This document shows positions 1 to 10,565 of a DNA stretch of 64,000 nucleotides, piece by piece (position 1 is the first letter of the stretch; each line of letters begins with the position of its first letter). This DNA comes from Prunella strophiata (lineage: Eukaryota > Chordata > Aves > Passeriformes > Prunellidae), in assembly GCA_036583965.1 (NCBI GenBank), contig JAZBQD010000015.1:89329809-89393808 (forward strand), given 5' to 3'. The notes below the pieces were generated by a model. That model did no database searches. It had not been told where the DNA came from and saw nothing but the letters and a program-made list of their open reading frames with translations. A program made the translations under genes and the position numbers.

Positions 1-825
1 AAGCACAGAAATTGAATCTAATCATTGTTAATGCTAACCTAATGAGTTGGCATTGGCCTGCTTGAGAAGCACTTACTTGGTTCTAGCAGTAGAATCTCCC
101 AGAAAATCGGCAATCTTTTGTTTCTCCCACATATTCATCTGATCAGCAGTTTGCCACATGACAGACTGTCAGCTGGCTGGAATTCCTGCCAGGAGGTTGC
201 ATTCAATTGGCAGCTGTCACCAGGAAAAGCAGGACTCACAGCTATTGATAAAGTCAAATGCAAGTGTACAACTTAATGGTAGTTTTAAAAAGTTAGACGT
301 TCAAAAATGCAGTAAACGTCTCCTGACTTTTAAAATGTCTATAGTTTCTTTCTGAAAACCCTAGATATAGTCTTTAGAAACAGATTTTGTAGTCTTTAGA
401 AACTGATTTTCTTTCACACTGGAAGGTAAGAAACTGCTTTGAACGTTATTTTGAGCATCGAAATTGCTTCGTGGAAGAAATCCAACTTACAAGGTGTAGC
501 CAGTCATGGGTTTCTAGATACCAGAGAGAGTTACAGGATGTAGGAAACAGTCTCTCCATTTATAGAAGGATGTGCTCTCAGTTAAGTGCTGTTGTCAGGG
601 TTAAAAGTAATTTTTAGTTTTTGATTTTGAGATCCAATTCGTACTATGGAACATCATACTTCCCAGGTGAAGAATATAAATACTTCTGAAAATTATATAC
701 ATTAATTGGAGAGAAGCTCATATTCATGAGATATAAAAAGTAAAGATGCAATGTATTTGTGCAATTTTTCTGCTTAGGATAAAACAGAAAATCTTACTTG
801 CTGCTTTATCAATTTTTCCCATTAG
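1..825. other. MCUR1 intron (partial), nothing recognised
   Basis: AT-rich intronic sequence leading to the acceptor at 825. I see no repeat family, conserved exon or RNA gene in it. Confidence 0.6.
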
Positions 826-897
826 GATGAAATTACTAAAGTTCATGCAGATAACAAGTTAAGTCTAAACCTGGAGAAGAGCAGAGTAAAAGAGCTG
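826..897 (+). CDS. MCUR1: MCUR1 coding exon (fourth from last)
   Basis: A 72-nt exon in phase 0 encodes 24 residues, starting DEITKVHADNK and ending KSRVKEL. It is flanked by an acceptor ending in ATTAG at 821-825 and a donor GTAAGT at 898. The peptide is a charged, heptad-like segment of the MCUR1 coiled coil. The ending NLEKSRVKEL agrees with the mammalian protein as I recall it, while the first half is more divergent. The preceding exon lies outside the window. Confidence 0.93.
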
Positions 898-3800
898 GTA
901 AGTTTTACTTACTTCTAAAAACATCTCAACACTGAATAATCTCCAAATTTGGGTAAGAGCATCTTACCCAAAGAGCATTTTCTTACTAACATATAGTATC
1001 ACTCAGCTTCAAGATGGTATCAATCCAAGTTACTCATCCTTATGCTGGTATATGCAAGGTGCCATGTTTGGGTCTGTATGTCTTACTTGTTTTGATCTTG
1101 TTTTAATATCAGGATTAACACATTACAATTAAATACATTAGATAGTTAATCTAATATGCTGACATAGCTGCCTAGAGAGGTTTTCTATTTTATATATCTC
1201 TTTCTCTATTTACACTACTTACTATTGTTTACATATTTTGTTGAATCATATTGGAAATGTTTCATTTCCCTGTATCTTGTTTGTCAGAAAATACCAATTG
1301 TGGAACTAATTGTAAAATTTTTTTTAATTTATTTATTTTTTTTTTTTTTTTTTTTTTTTGGTACATTATCCTGGTTTATATTGTTTTTGAGCTTTGAAAT
1401 ACCTGGTAGATCTGAATTCATGTAATCTTAAATTAGGGTAATGTAGATATAAAATCAGAAGATTAACGAGTTTTTGCATTATGCATAGCACTGCTGTTCT
1501 CATAGATTCTGTTTTTTTCAGTAGCTTTTAGGATCTCAATGAAATGGCATCTTCAAACAGTCTTTAAATGGCTTTTTAAGGCTGCCAAGTTTGGGACCAC
1601 TATGTTTGATCCCATTTGTATGGGAGCAAATGACCATTGCAAGAAAACAGGCTCTGTGTAGAAAGCTTACTCTGTTTAAAATACATTTGGCATCTAATTT
1701 TAATGACTTTTTCTAAGTTGTTATTATTTCTTTCTCAGTCCTTTTTCCTAGGTGTGTTAGAAAGACATAATACTTATCTTCAATGCAGGCAATAAGAACT
1801 GTTTAAGTAGATATCATTTATCCTCTGTGTGTGCCCCTAGAAGTAGTGAATGGTGAGTTTAGGTAACAGCTGTGTGGGTGACTCAGTATAATAACTAACA
1901 GTCTGTTAGCCTGTGGTAGATGCTTGAATAAAGTACAGTTTGAGCAGGTAGACTTCTTGTTTAAAGGTTAATACTTCATGCTAATATTTTAAAAAAACAT
2001 CATGTGAAATGTAGTCATTGTATATTATAAGCTTTGCAATAATTTGGGCTTACAAAACTTACCTGAAACCACTGCAGCAGTGATAAATTAGGCAGTGGTG
2101 GTTTTTTTGTACATTAATGTAGGATCATGCAATCTGGACTTTGGTCTTTTGTGAAGAACACAACTTTATTTTGCCTCCCAGGAAAGGCAAACTGCATGTC
2201 AACTTTCTCTTTAAAAAGTTGACCAACTTTGTAATCTGTTGTAGCAACTATAATTTCATAGTTTCTATGGAAACTGCTCTCTTTTTTCCTCCCCCCACCC
2301 CACCATTTAATTGCCAGCTCTGCAATGCGTGAACAGAAGAGGAAAAAGGCAGCTGAATGGGGAGCAGGTTGTGGCACATATGCTGGGTTGGGGGAAAGAT
2401 GTAATCCAGTATTTTCTGTAGTAGGCACAGCATCATTGTTGTATTTACTTCAATTGTAATGTGACTAAGGACTGAATATCTGGCTTTCTGAGAAAAAAAA
2501 AAAAAAAAACAACTAAGGATAATTGAAGGTTACCTGCATTCTTACTAAGTTAATTTTCAGAAGAGAAATGTCCAAAGTTTTAATTGTTCTAACTTGAAGC
2601 AATAAATTAAATGTTCCTATCCTTCAGTTTTATGTGGAGTAAGTGCTGAAAGAGAATTTCTTAGTTTGCCTACACTTGATGTTGGCAGTCTTTAATGTTT
2701 CAAATTCTAAATGCTTTATCTTTTATTTTTATATATAGTTTATTATTTTATAGTCTCTTTTACTTTATTTCTCAGAGAATTTTACACTGCTTAGTGCACA
2801 TCTCTTTATGTTGTGATTTATGTCTTCAGTGTACAGATGTGATTTAAAACTTGAAGTACAGTACAAAAACTTATATATATTCATGTTTTCATGCATCATA
2901 GTGTCTCTAAGCTTGTTGTTAAAAGCCTCAAGATCTATCTGACAAAATTGAATTTTTCCTGCTCTGTGAAAAACATGGACTTAAGGGGAAATCTCCCTGT
3001 TGAATTTCAGAGTGGGAGGTTTAGCCTTGTCCTTTCTTCTTTTTTTTTATCCACTATGTTTTTGTTGTTACAGATGTGATGATGGCTTGCACTAAAAGGC
3101 CAATTTCATTGTCTTAAACCTAATAGTAAAATCCTTGAGTCTGACCTAAAGTGTTCTAAACACAAAACAAAACTTAAAGAAACATTCAGAAAGAAGCTTG
3201 TAGAATATAAATGATTCAGAAGATGTGTATTTGGCTAACTGCATCTATTTAAACAGATGAACTGTTTTAGTCCATAAAATTATTTTAATTCTCATGGTTC
3301 TTTTGATAGTGATCAATTCCTCAATATGAGGTTCAATTCTTGCATTTCTACCAAAACATAATTTTATTAGATTATTTCATAAATAGTCTGACATTTTGAC
3401 ACTTTCAAAAATGGAGATTTATATAAAAAGTCTGAATTTCTGTTTTTATCCCTGTCTTCATTTTGCAGAATCTAGTGACTCCATTAATTGCAGACATGCT
3501 GTTATTTGTCTTTATGTAATTTTCTACGTTTGTAGCAGCCTGCTGTCTTTTAACTTCAAGCTTGAGATCAATCAAAAGTCCAAACAGAGCTCTAGATCTT
3601 TAAGGAATGTTTTTCAGTGCTGAGGCATTTATGTAGATTAATCTGATTTTAATGTTAAAATTAAGTAAGCTTCCAGAGTGAAGGAAAAATAAGGTGACTT
3701 TCCACGTGGGAATGTCAATAGATAAGGGTGTTGCTGTTTAACTCAGGATTCTGAGATGGGTGCCTGATGGCCTTAGTACTCTTCACTGGAAACAGGTGCT

Positions 3801-4534
3801 TTATCAGTTGGTTATGAATAATTTAATTGCTCCAGTAGTGGGGCAGGAACCATAACAGGTATCAAGGTAAATCTAGCCTGTTCATGAGTCAGAAAGGTAA
3901 CCTGCTTTAAAGGTATGATTCCTTATTTTGGATTTGACTTTTCCTTGAACCCAAATAGCCATAACTTAAAAATAATCCACAGTTTCTGATGATCCACAAA
4001 TAAAAGGCTTCATGTGGGATACAAATTTTCTGGTTTTAACAAATATACCATGAAATGACAGGTCAGAACAATTCAAATTGAGAGTGCATATGATGCTGGC
4101 TAAACATTTCGTTGATAGTTGAGTTTGATTTGATTTAAGAGTGTTCTCCCCTTCCTGAAGGCAGCAGATGGTTCAGTCTTGATTGGGCTTGTATGCTCAG
4201 TGGATTAGTCAACTGTTCAGAGTTACTGTTTAGAGTCATAGGTCCTTGCTTTTCAGAAATGCAAATCTGCCAGCCTCTCTTCCAGCTGCTTACTAATATA
4301 TACAGATTTTGTGGAAGATGAGTGTCTGAAGAACTTGTTGCACTTCACATTATTGAAGTGTGCTTTTCAAAAGGACAGCAGGTACCCTACAATGCTGTCT
4401 CCCAAGTGCTGTCAGACAATAATCTTGTCCAGATTATGTGTTCTATGTAGTCTGGAAACAAAGAAACATGCTTTTAAATGGGGAAAAAAGGTTTAAGGAC
4501 AGTATCATGTTTAACTTTTTTTTTCTCCTTCTAG
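898..4534. other. MCUR1 intron, 3.6 kb
   Basis: A GT-AG intron between two phase-0 exons. It contains a 24-nt T run (1336-1359) and a 17-nt A run (2493-2509). No transposable element could be named, and the short open frames have no recognisable product. Confidence 0.8.
1336..1359. repeat. Poly(T) run, 24 nt
   Basis: An uninterrupted T run inside an MCUR1 intron, preceded by TTTAATTTATTTA. It is simple low-complexity DNA and its exact length is prone to sequencing error. Confidence 0.9.
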
Positions 4535-4588
4535 TATTCACTTAATGAAAGAAAACTACTTGAAATGAGGACAGAAATAGTGGAATTG
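4535..4588 (+). CDS. MCUR1: MCUR1 coding exon (third from last)
   Basis: A 54-nt exon in phase 0 encodes 18 residues (YSLNERKLLEMRTEIVEL). A polypyrimidine tract and CTAG acceptor precede it (4531-4534), and the donor GTAAGA starts at 4589. It continues the coiled coil without a break: the leucine spacing suits a heptad pattern, and both flanking exons are in the same phase. Confidence 0.93.
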
Positions 4589-5501
4589 GTAAGAATTTAG
4601 TAGCTGATTATTACACAGCAAATATTTTGGTAATTGTGTTATAAGACCTTGTGTCTTTTTTGGACTTGGTGATGTCCTTACACACTTTAATTTAAGTGTC
4701 TACAGAACAAAAAGACTTTCATATATATTATTAGACCCTCTGTGTGTGTGTATGTATGAGCTGTTCAGTAGTCACTTTGTTTTGAAACCTGATGCATGTA
4801 GTATTTTTGGTAGATGAAATTCCACTCACAATGTGAAATTAATTCTTTCCCCCATGTTTGGAGAGAAATGCATTGCTAGACTGATTTGCCTTCGTTTTAG
4901 AGGAGGTTTTTACCAAGCACTACTATTTCTCTGTTTCCTGAATTATCCCTCGGAAGTCATCCAGCAGTAAATCATTAACTGATTCATAATGTTTCAGTAG
5001 TGCTGATTTGAAACTATCAGCAACTCAGCAGCTGTTGTTCTTAGTTTACAAGTTGGATTTTTCAGTCTCTTCTGAGTAATAATTCTCTCCCATATTTTTT
5101 TAGCAGAAGTCCTGTCTTCTGTCATAATCAAATTCTGAATTTGTAGCTGATTTTGTGGTAAAACTCATTGCAAGACAAAGACGTGGTTTTCTACAACACA
5201 AGATCAATTCTCAGTTTTTCTAATGATCCATAAATCTGTCTGCTCCAGTATGACTTTGTCACGAGAGGCTCTTAAGCTTCTCAGTAGCTCTTACAGTTGA
5301 GCTGTGACTTTAGTCAGTGGGCTGAATGACAGATTGAAGTTAATGTTTATGCTGTTAGATTGAGATAAGAAGGCATCCAGTTCTGCCAGTTTCTAGATTA
5401 CTTTTTAAGGAACATGTAATCACATAAATTTCCTGAGTTCACCAAATTATTCAGTTCCTTGGATACAATCAGCTCAGAAGGAATTTGTTGTCTTTGAATA
5501 A

Positions 5502-5638
5502 GGTTTGTATGAGCTCAGATGGCTTAGAGCATGGTGCTAATAATGCCAAGGTTGTGAACTCCATCCCTGTACAGGCCATTCACTGCAGGGTTGAATTTAC
5601 AATCCTTGTGGATCCCTTCCAACTCAGAATATTCTATA
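5502..5638 (+). mobile_element. tRNA-Ile-derived SINE with CR1 tail (TguSINE1-like)
   Basis: The 5' part (about 5502-5578) resembles tRNA-Ile(AAT). It has an A box-like GAGCTCAGATGG, the run GAGCATGGTGCTAATAATGCC around the anticodon arm, a decayed B box (GAACTCCATCC), and an acceptor-side end CAGGCCA. The 3' part (about 5585-5638) is a CR1-like tail, TCCTTGTGGATCCCTTCCAACTC followed by ATTCTAT. A tRNA-Ile head joined to a CR1 tail is the structure known for TguSINE1 of passerine birds, mobilised by CR1 enzymes. It lies in the sense orientation in an MCUR1 intron. The mutated B box suggests an old, inactive copy. Confidence 0.85.
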
Positions 5639-5767
5639 ACTTCTGTAAGAATGCAAATTAACATGTATTTAAAGAGGAAGCAAAAATACAACTTGAAGGG
5701 ATGGGTTAAATTTCTAAATAAACTAGGAAGTGTTCAAATTGCATCATTTTGCTGCCTTGCTTTCTAG

Positions 5768-5882
5768 CACGCACAACAAGACCGAGCTCTGACCCAAACA
5801 GACCGAAAAATAGACACAGAAGTTGCGGATCTGAAAACAATGCTCGAATCGCACAAGCTTGATAATATTAAATACTTAGCAG
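5768..5882 (+). CDS. MCUR1: MCUR1 coding exon (penultimate)
   Basis: A 115-nt exon encodes 38 residues plus the first base of a split glycine codon. It begins HAQQDRALTQTDRK and ends KLDNIKYLA. This is the most conserved part of the MCUR1/CCDC90 family C-terminus: the end of the coiled coil runs into the LESHKLD-NIKYLA motif that leads into the last membrane helix. The acceptor TTTCTAG ends at 5767 and the donor GTAAGG begins at 5883. A tRNA-derived SINE ends about 130 bp upstream of this acceptor. Confidence 0.95.
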
Positions 5883-7184
5883 GTAAGGAGTCTGGCCGTT
5901 GTCTCTGATGGTGCAACTGCCAAACATTGTTAAATGTTTGGCAAACTCTCAATTGGCTGTGTTCATAAAGGCCCATATTAAAAAAAAAAACCCAAAAAAA
6001 CCAAACTTGAAATAGTCTTAGGCAAGATTAGCAGCCTTATTTCTGTACTTAACCCAGAAGAAGTTTCCTGTGATTCACAACTTTCTTTTGCATGGGCTTT
6101 TTTCAGGTTTTTGTCCTTCTTTATACTGTTAATAATAATATGTGTGAGAAATCTAAAAGACTGCCTGTTAACAAGAACCAAAAAGTTCTGTGCCTGGCTT
6201 AATTTATGTAAGCAGTCTGCTGCATGCATTACTAGGATTTCTTCGTCCATCTGATGGAGATCTAGATGCAAAAAGGAACTTTTCAGTTTTTCTGCCTGTT
6301 CAAGGCCACTTATACTTAAAACTTCCATATTTACACAAGTGCTTGGAGAAAATACTATATATGTGTGCCTTCATTATTGCCCCAGGTAACCTTAACATTT
6401 TGACTTTTTACTACTGAGTGTGCAGTACTATTAAATGAAGTTTGCAGTAGAAAATTATTCTGATTTAGATTTTCTGATTATTTTTTCACAGTGGGCTTTG
6501 TCAAAAGTACAGTGACATAAGCCTAAGAGTACTGTATTTCAGACATGTCCTTTAGAGACAACCAATAAAATGAAAAATAAAAGGTGCTTTATTAAAATGA
6601 GAGGAAATTCTTTTCCTTACCTCTCCTACTCAAAAACAAGTTGAACTCTACATGGAAGAAAAAATAATTTTAAATAATTTGTATTGTGTTTTAGGGCTCG
6701 TGTTGCAAACAAAGGCAAAAATATTTGTATGTCTTGAAATAAAAATTTGATTTCATTTCAGTAGAAATTTTAAAAATGTAAAACTGATAAGCCTTGTTAA
6801 AAATGGCTTTCGTTCATTTGTTTGCTAAATACTTGATTGTGTTTTATTAATCCCATTATTTATTTCCTTGTTTTATATCTGTAACTTGCTATATTGACCT
6901 TTTTGGAATGGTAAGCAAGTAAGGGTTTCTTTCAGCCTTTTAATAGTTTTCCAGCTTTTTTTTTTCTCTCCTTCTTATTTGTCATTTTTATACTCTTCCT
7001 ACCTTGAAATGGTTTGTTGTAAATGAAAAACTTAATCTCTCACAGGGGGGTGGGGAAGTCATTGAAATTTTAGTATTGTAAGATGTGTACATAGCTTTCT
7101 GAAGAGATGTTTGAGAGATATTGATCTAATGTTATTTAATGTCAATATTAATGCCATTTTCCTTCCATCTTTATTGTCTTTCAG
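5883..7184. other. MCUR1 last intron, 1.3 kb
   Basis: A GT-AG intron, phase 1, that splits the glycine codon before the terminal membrane helix. It is AT-rich, and no named repeat or RNA gene was seen. Confidence 0.8.
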
Positions 7185-7240
7185 GTTCAGTATTTACATG
7201 CCTTACTGTAGCACTGGGATTTTATCGTTTATGGATATAA
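7185..7240 (+). CDS. MCUR1: MCUR1 terminal coding exon with stop
   Basis: The 56 coding nucleotides complete the split glycine codon and encode SVFTCLTVALGFYRLWI followed by TAA. The acceptor is TCTTTCAG ending at 7184. The hydrophobic stretch is the C-terminal transmembrane helix, closed by the short basic/aromatic tail FYRLWI that marks the family. An open frame here that starts at an upstream ATG (7111) is not the gene's frame; the splice-defined frame is the one that joins the previous exon. Confidence 0.95.
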
Positions 7241-8660
7241 CAAAACAGGAATTTAAAGGGACTTCTTTGCCTGAGATTCTGAAAAGAAGTTTTTAATCTT
7301 TACCTGAATTTTTAACCAAATCTTGACTGTTTTATTTATTATTTTATAAAGCAGACTGTGTTGAGAATGTAACCAAAGACGTGCCTAAAAACAAGCTGTG
7401 CACATACCATGCCAACATTGAACTTTACCTCTGACGGAAGCTCTTCTGCCACTTCCCTCTGTTCTGAGCTGCAGGGCACCTGCTGCTGCCTGTGTGTAGG
7501 CAAAGACTGGCATTCCTGACAATGGAGTGGGCCTGCATGCTGTAGAGAAAATCAATGGAATTATGTTCCATTGCCTGCTTAGACACGTTGGCCAGACTCA
7601 GTTGCATGTATTGGACTGAAGTATTTATTATTAGTGTAAAACTGAAGCTACGTGTTCTGTGGCTTGGAGGCACTCTTGTATAAGTGGAGTTTGTGCTGAA
7701 CTGAATCATGTTCACTTCCCTCCCTCTAACACTTGTTCTTGCAGTTACTATGATCAAATATTTGTTTGGCTATTTTTGTAACATAGCTATCAGCTTTTTT
7801 TCCAATGGCTGCCCAATCAGTTGTGTTCATGAACGAGTCCTGTGTAAAGATAGCAGTGTTTGCTGCTAGTTTTGTTTGTAAGGTATTTGTAGAGATTTTT
7901 GTGACTAACTTGCCTTTGGTAGACATAGTATCTGATACTCATTCCATATGCTAATTGCTTACCTTACCACTGTAACTGGAAGTTGGAAATGCAGGTGACA
8001 TACACTGGTTGTGTTAATTTGTCATTAGGTGATACAGAGTGTCTCAGGTGCTGCCTTCTTGATGACAGGGAATTGATGCTTCTAGAAAGCAAAGAAATTT
8101 TAAATGGTGGTTATGAAGCAGGCTCTTAGGCAAGAAAACTGCAGTACCAACAGTCCTTCTGGGGGTTTTACTGTTTCATTTCTTAAAAAATCATGCTGAT
8201 TCTTCAAATGTGGAACTCTGATAGTGATGATAATAATTGAAGCAGCAGTGGACACCTGTAAAGATATTAAACCCATGTGAATCAGGAAGTGCCACTGAAA
8301 CTAGTGAAGAAAGATGTCCAGTGTATCCAGGTATCTGTCATTCTTCCACTGATGAAATGACTGTTTTAGTAGCAGAGCTGCCATCTGTGTTACTTCACTT
8401 AAGGGAAATTTCCCTTTCCTGCTTGCTCTTAGGAGGGGAGCTTTGTTTATGCACTGGTGATAAATGCTGTTAGAGCACAATAATGGCTTTGCTTAATGAA
8501 AGTAAAGCTTTTTGGCTACTTTGTGCCTGTACTGTAATAACCATTTAACATTTTTGTGGTTGGAAGTGCCAACTTTGATCATGTGCAAGTTCAGAGGAAG
8601 AGGTGGATGCCTGTAACAATACTATACTGGCCTGAAATAAAGAATTTTGAATATTTCGTG
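7241..8660 (+). other. MCUR1: MCUR1 3' untranslated region (inferred)
   Basis: AT-rich sequence follows the TAA with no conserved reading frame. The end is inferred from AATAAA at 8636-8641 followed by a TG/T-rich stretch around 8666-8675. An ATTAAA near 8268 could give a shorter form. The small open frames on the minus strand here (for example 7425-7757) have no recognisable domain and look like chance. Confidence 0.55.
8636..8641 (+). promoter_or_regulatory. Putative poly(A) signal of MCUR1
   Basis: This is a canonical AATAAA about 1.4 kb after the MCUR1 stop codon. It is followed within about 30 bp by a TG/T-rich element of the kind bound by CstF. It is the best candidate downstream of the stop before the intergenic repeats begin, but other AATAAA hexamers occur further on (for example near 9245), so the transcript end is not certain. 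Confidence 0.5.
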
Positions 8661-9540
8661 GAATATTATGTGTTTTCATTATAAAAGCAACTTTTTTATT
8701 TGAAAATGGTCTCTTTGGTTGAAGGTAAGTCACTGCTCATACCAAATCTTTTAAGCTAAGAATTTGCAAAGCCCGTCCAAGGCACTGAAGAGAAATAACA
8801 TAAGGAAAATTATTATTGTAGACTAACTTAACAACCCCTCTAAATTAATGAATTTATATTTTCAAAATTATAAGTTCACTTTTTTGTTTAAAAAAAAAAA
8901 TATATTAAGTTACAGGATTTGACACCTTCTCAAATTAGACAAGCAGTAATTCAGTTTTAGAATGACTTTGCTGTTGGTCTTATCTTCCCAAGGCAGATGA
9001 TTCTATATATGTCCATGGAATCAGTACATGCTGGCCTGCAGGCTTATGCATCTGACAAATAGTTGCTAAAATAAGTGTTTAAGACTAATTTTAAACATAG
9101 GGTCTATCCTGCTAAAAACAGATACTGTGCAAATAAATTTCTATTTAGGGCAGGTGGAAGGAGGAAGTGAAAGATTATAGAGCACCAGCATCTTGGAATT
9201 ACCAAAGTGTCAGCAAACCAGTACTTCTTGGTGTTTGAGCAAGGAATAAAGTCAATGTGTCATTCAGGAAAAATACACTATAAATAGAACATAATTATTA
9301 TCTCCTAGTCCATAAAGTCTTCAAGGGTTGTGTAAAAGCTTTTTATTCCCAGTCTGTGTGCACACACAAAATCCTCTGTCATTTACTCTTCTTAGCACTG
9401 TGTCATCATATATACCATGTGTATTTATTGGCTTTCCAAAAATTTAGAAAATCCCTCTATATATTTCCAAACACAAATCTAACAAAGAGATTTAAACTCT
9501 TTAAAGGAATGAGCATTTTGGTACAGACAAGAATCTGTTA
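8661..9540. other. Intergenic, nothing recognised
   Basis: AT-rich sequence between the inferred MCUR1 transcript end and the first CR1 fragment. I see no coding potential and no named repeat. Confidence 0.6.
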
Positions 9541-10165
9541 CAGAATCACAGAATGGTTTGGGTTGGAAGGGACCTTAAAGATCATCTTGTTCCACCTCCC
9601 TTGCTGTTGACAGGGACACCTTTCATAGCCCAGGTTGCTGAGAGCTCCATCCAGCCTGGCCTTGGAAACTGCCAGGGATGGGGCATCCACAGCTCCTCTG
9701 AGCAACCTGTGCCAGTGCCCCACCACCCTCACAGTAAAGAACATTTTACTAATACCTCATCTAAACTGACACTCTTTGAGTTTAAAGCTGTCACCCCTTG
9801 TCCTGTCACTACGTGCCTTTGTGCAAAGTCCCTCTCCAGCTCTCAGGTAGCCCCTCTTCAGGTACTGGAACGTGCTCTAAGGTCTCTCCAGAGCCTTCTC
9901 TTCTCCAGGCTGAACAGCCCCATCTCTCAGCCCTTCATAGGAGAGGTGCTCCAGCCTTCTGAGCATCTTCCTGGCCTCTGGACTTGCTTGAGCAGGCCTA
10001 TGTCCATCCTTTTTTGGGGCCCCAGAGGTGGATGCAGCACTCCAGGTTTGGTCTCACCAGAGCAGAGTGGCACCATCACCTCCCTTGCCCTGCTGGCCAT
10101 GCTGCTTTTTATACAGCCAGGGTACAATTGGCTTTCTGGGCTGCAAATGCACAGCTCTTGAATGC
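9541..10165 (-). mobile_element. CR1 LINE, 5'-truncated 3' end
   Basis: Read on the minus strand, this ends in the CR1 hallmark: a run equivalent to GGTCCCTTCCAACCCAAACCATTCTGTGATTCTG. Upstream of that is the typical CR1 3' region (bad-weather words such as GGCACAGGTTGCTCAGAGGAGCTGTGGATGCCCC) and, further in, the end of the reverse transcriptase ORF. About 625 bp survive, so the copy is heavily 5'-truncated, which is normal for CR1. A 202-codon open frame on the opposite strand (9553-10161) is just antisense CR1 and not a gene. Confidence 0.93.
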
Positions 10166-10426
10166 TGAGAGTCAAATGATCGCTAAAGTCATAAATAAAA
10201 GCTCTTAAGTTGTCAATTCTCCAAATTTGTTTCTGTAAGACTCTGTATCATGCTGTATGTTGTGTCTAATTGGAGTCATGAGCAATTCTAAATGTACAGA
10301 GATATTTTTCTGCTTTGATTTTTAATTTTCAGAGCTCTGTCAAAAGATGCAAGTGAAAATAAATGAGATTGTTTTACTGAAGAACCACTTCAGCTGTGAA
10401 AACCTGCAGTAGCTCTCCAGTGATTC

Positions 10427-10565
10427 AGAAATCACAGAATATTTGCAGCTGGAAGGGACCCACAAGGATCATTAAGTCCAACTCTTAGGTGAAGGGCCTG
10501 GATGGGGATCAAACCCACAACCTTGGCATTATTAACACCGTGCTCTGACCAACTGACCTAATCAC
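10427..10565 (-). mobile_element. tRNA-Ile-derived SINE with CR1 tail (TguSINE1-like)
   Basis: On the minus strand the head reads TAGGTCAGTTGG (A box), AGAGCACGGTGTTAATAATGCC (anticodon region), then GGTTTGATCCC (good B box). This again matches tRNA-Ile(AAT). The tail reads ATGATCCTTGTGGGTCCCTTCCA and ends with ATTCTGTGATT, a CR1-type 3' end. It is better preserved than the copy at 5502-5638, especially in the B box. Finding two copies of the same composite structure confirms that it is a family and not a chance tRNA-like stretch. It is located between MCUR1 and RANBP9, 262 bp from the CR1 fragment that ends at 10165. Confidence 0.88.

Larger units (their letters stand above)
1..8660 (+). other. 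MCUR1: MCUR1 (CCDC90A) gene, 3' portion
   Basis: This is the 3' part of the gene for mitochondrial calcium uniporter regulator 1. Four consecutive coding exons join in frame, with consistent phases and GT-AG introns, to give the last 98 residues of the protein, ending in TAA at 7238-7240. The joined peptide matches the vertebrate MCUR1 C-terminus as I recall it: a coiled coil followed by a C-terminal membrane segment. The paralogue CCDC90B has a related tail but differs in the stretch around TLTQTDRK-type residues, so MCUR1 is preferred. The upstream exons (mitochondrial targeting region, first membrane segment, main coiled coil) lie before position 1. By family knowledge the protein sits in the mitochondrial inner membrane and supports MCU-dependent calcium uptake; a role in cytochrome c oxidase assembly has also been argued. 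The 3' gene end is inferred from a poly(A) signal. Confidence 0.93.

Noticed and set aside
5502..5578. A functional tRNA-Ile gene
   Set aside because: The head has a decayed B box and is followed by a CR1 tail. The same composite occurs at 10427-10565, so it is a SINE.
9553..10161. A 202-codon open frame on the + strand
   Set aside because: It is the antisense of a CR1 3' fragment, and the nucleotide sequence matches CR1 throughout.
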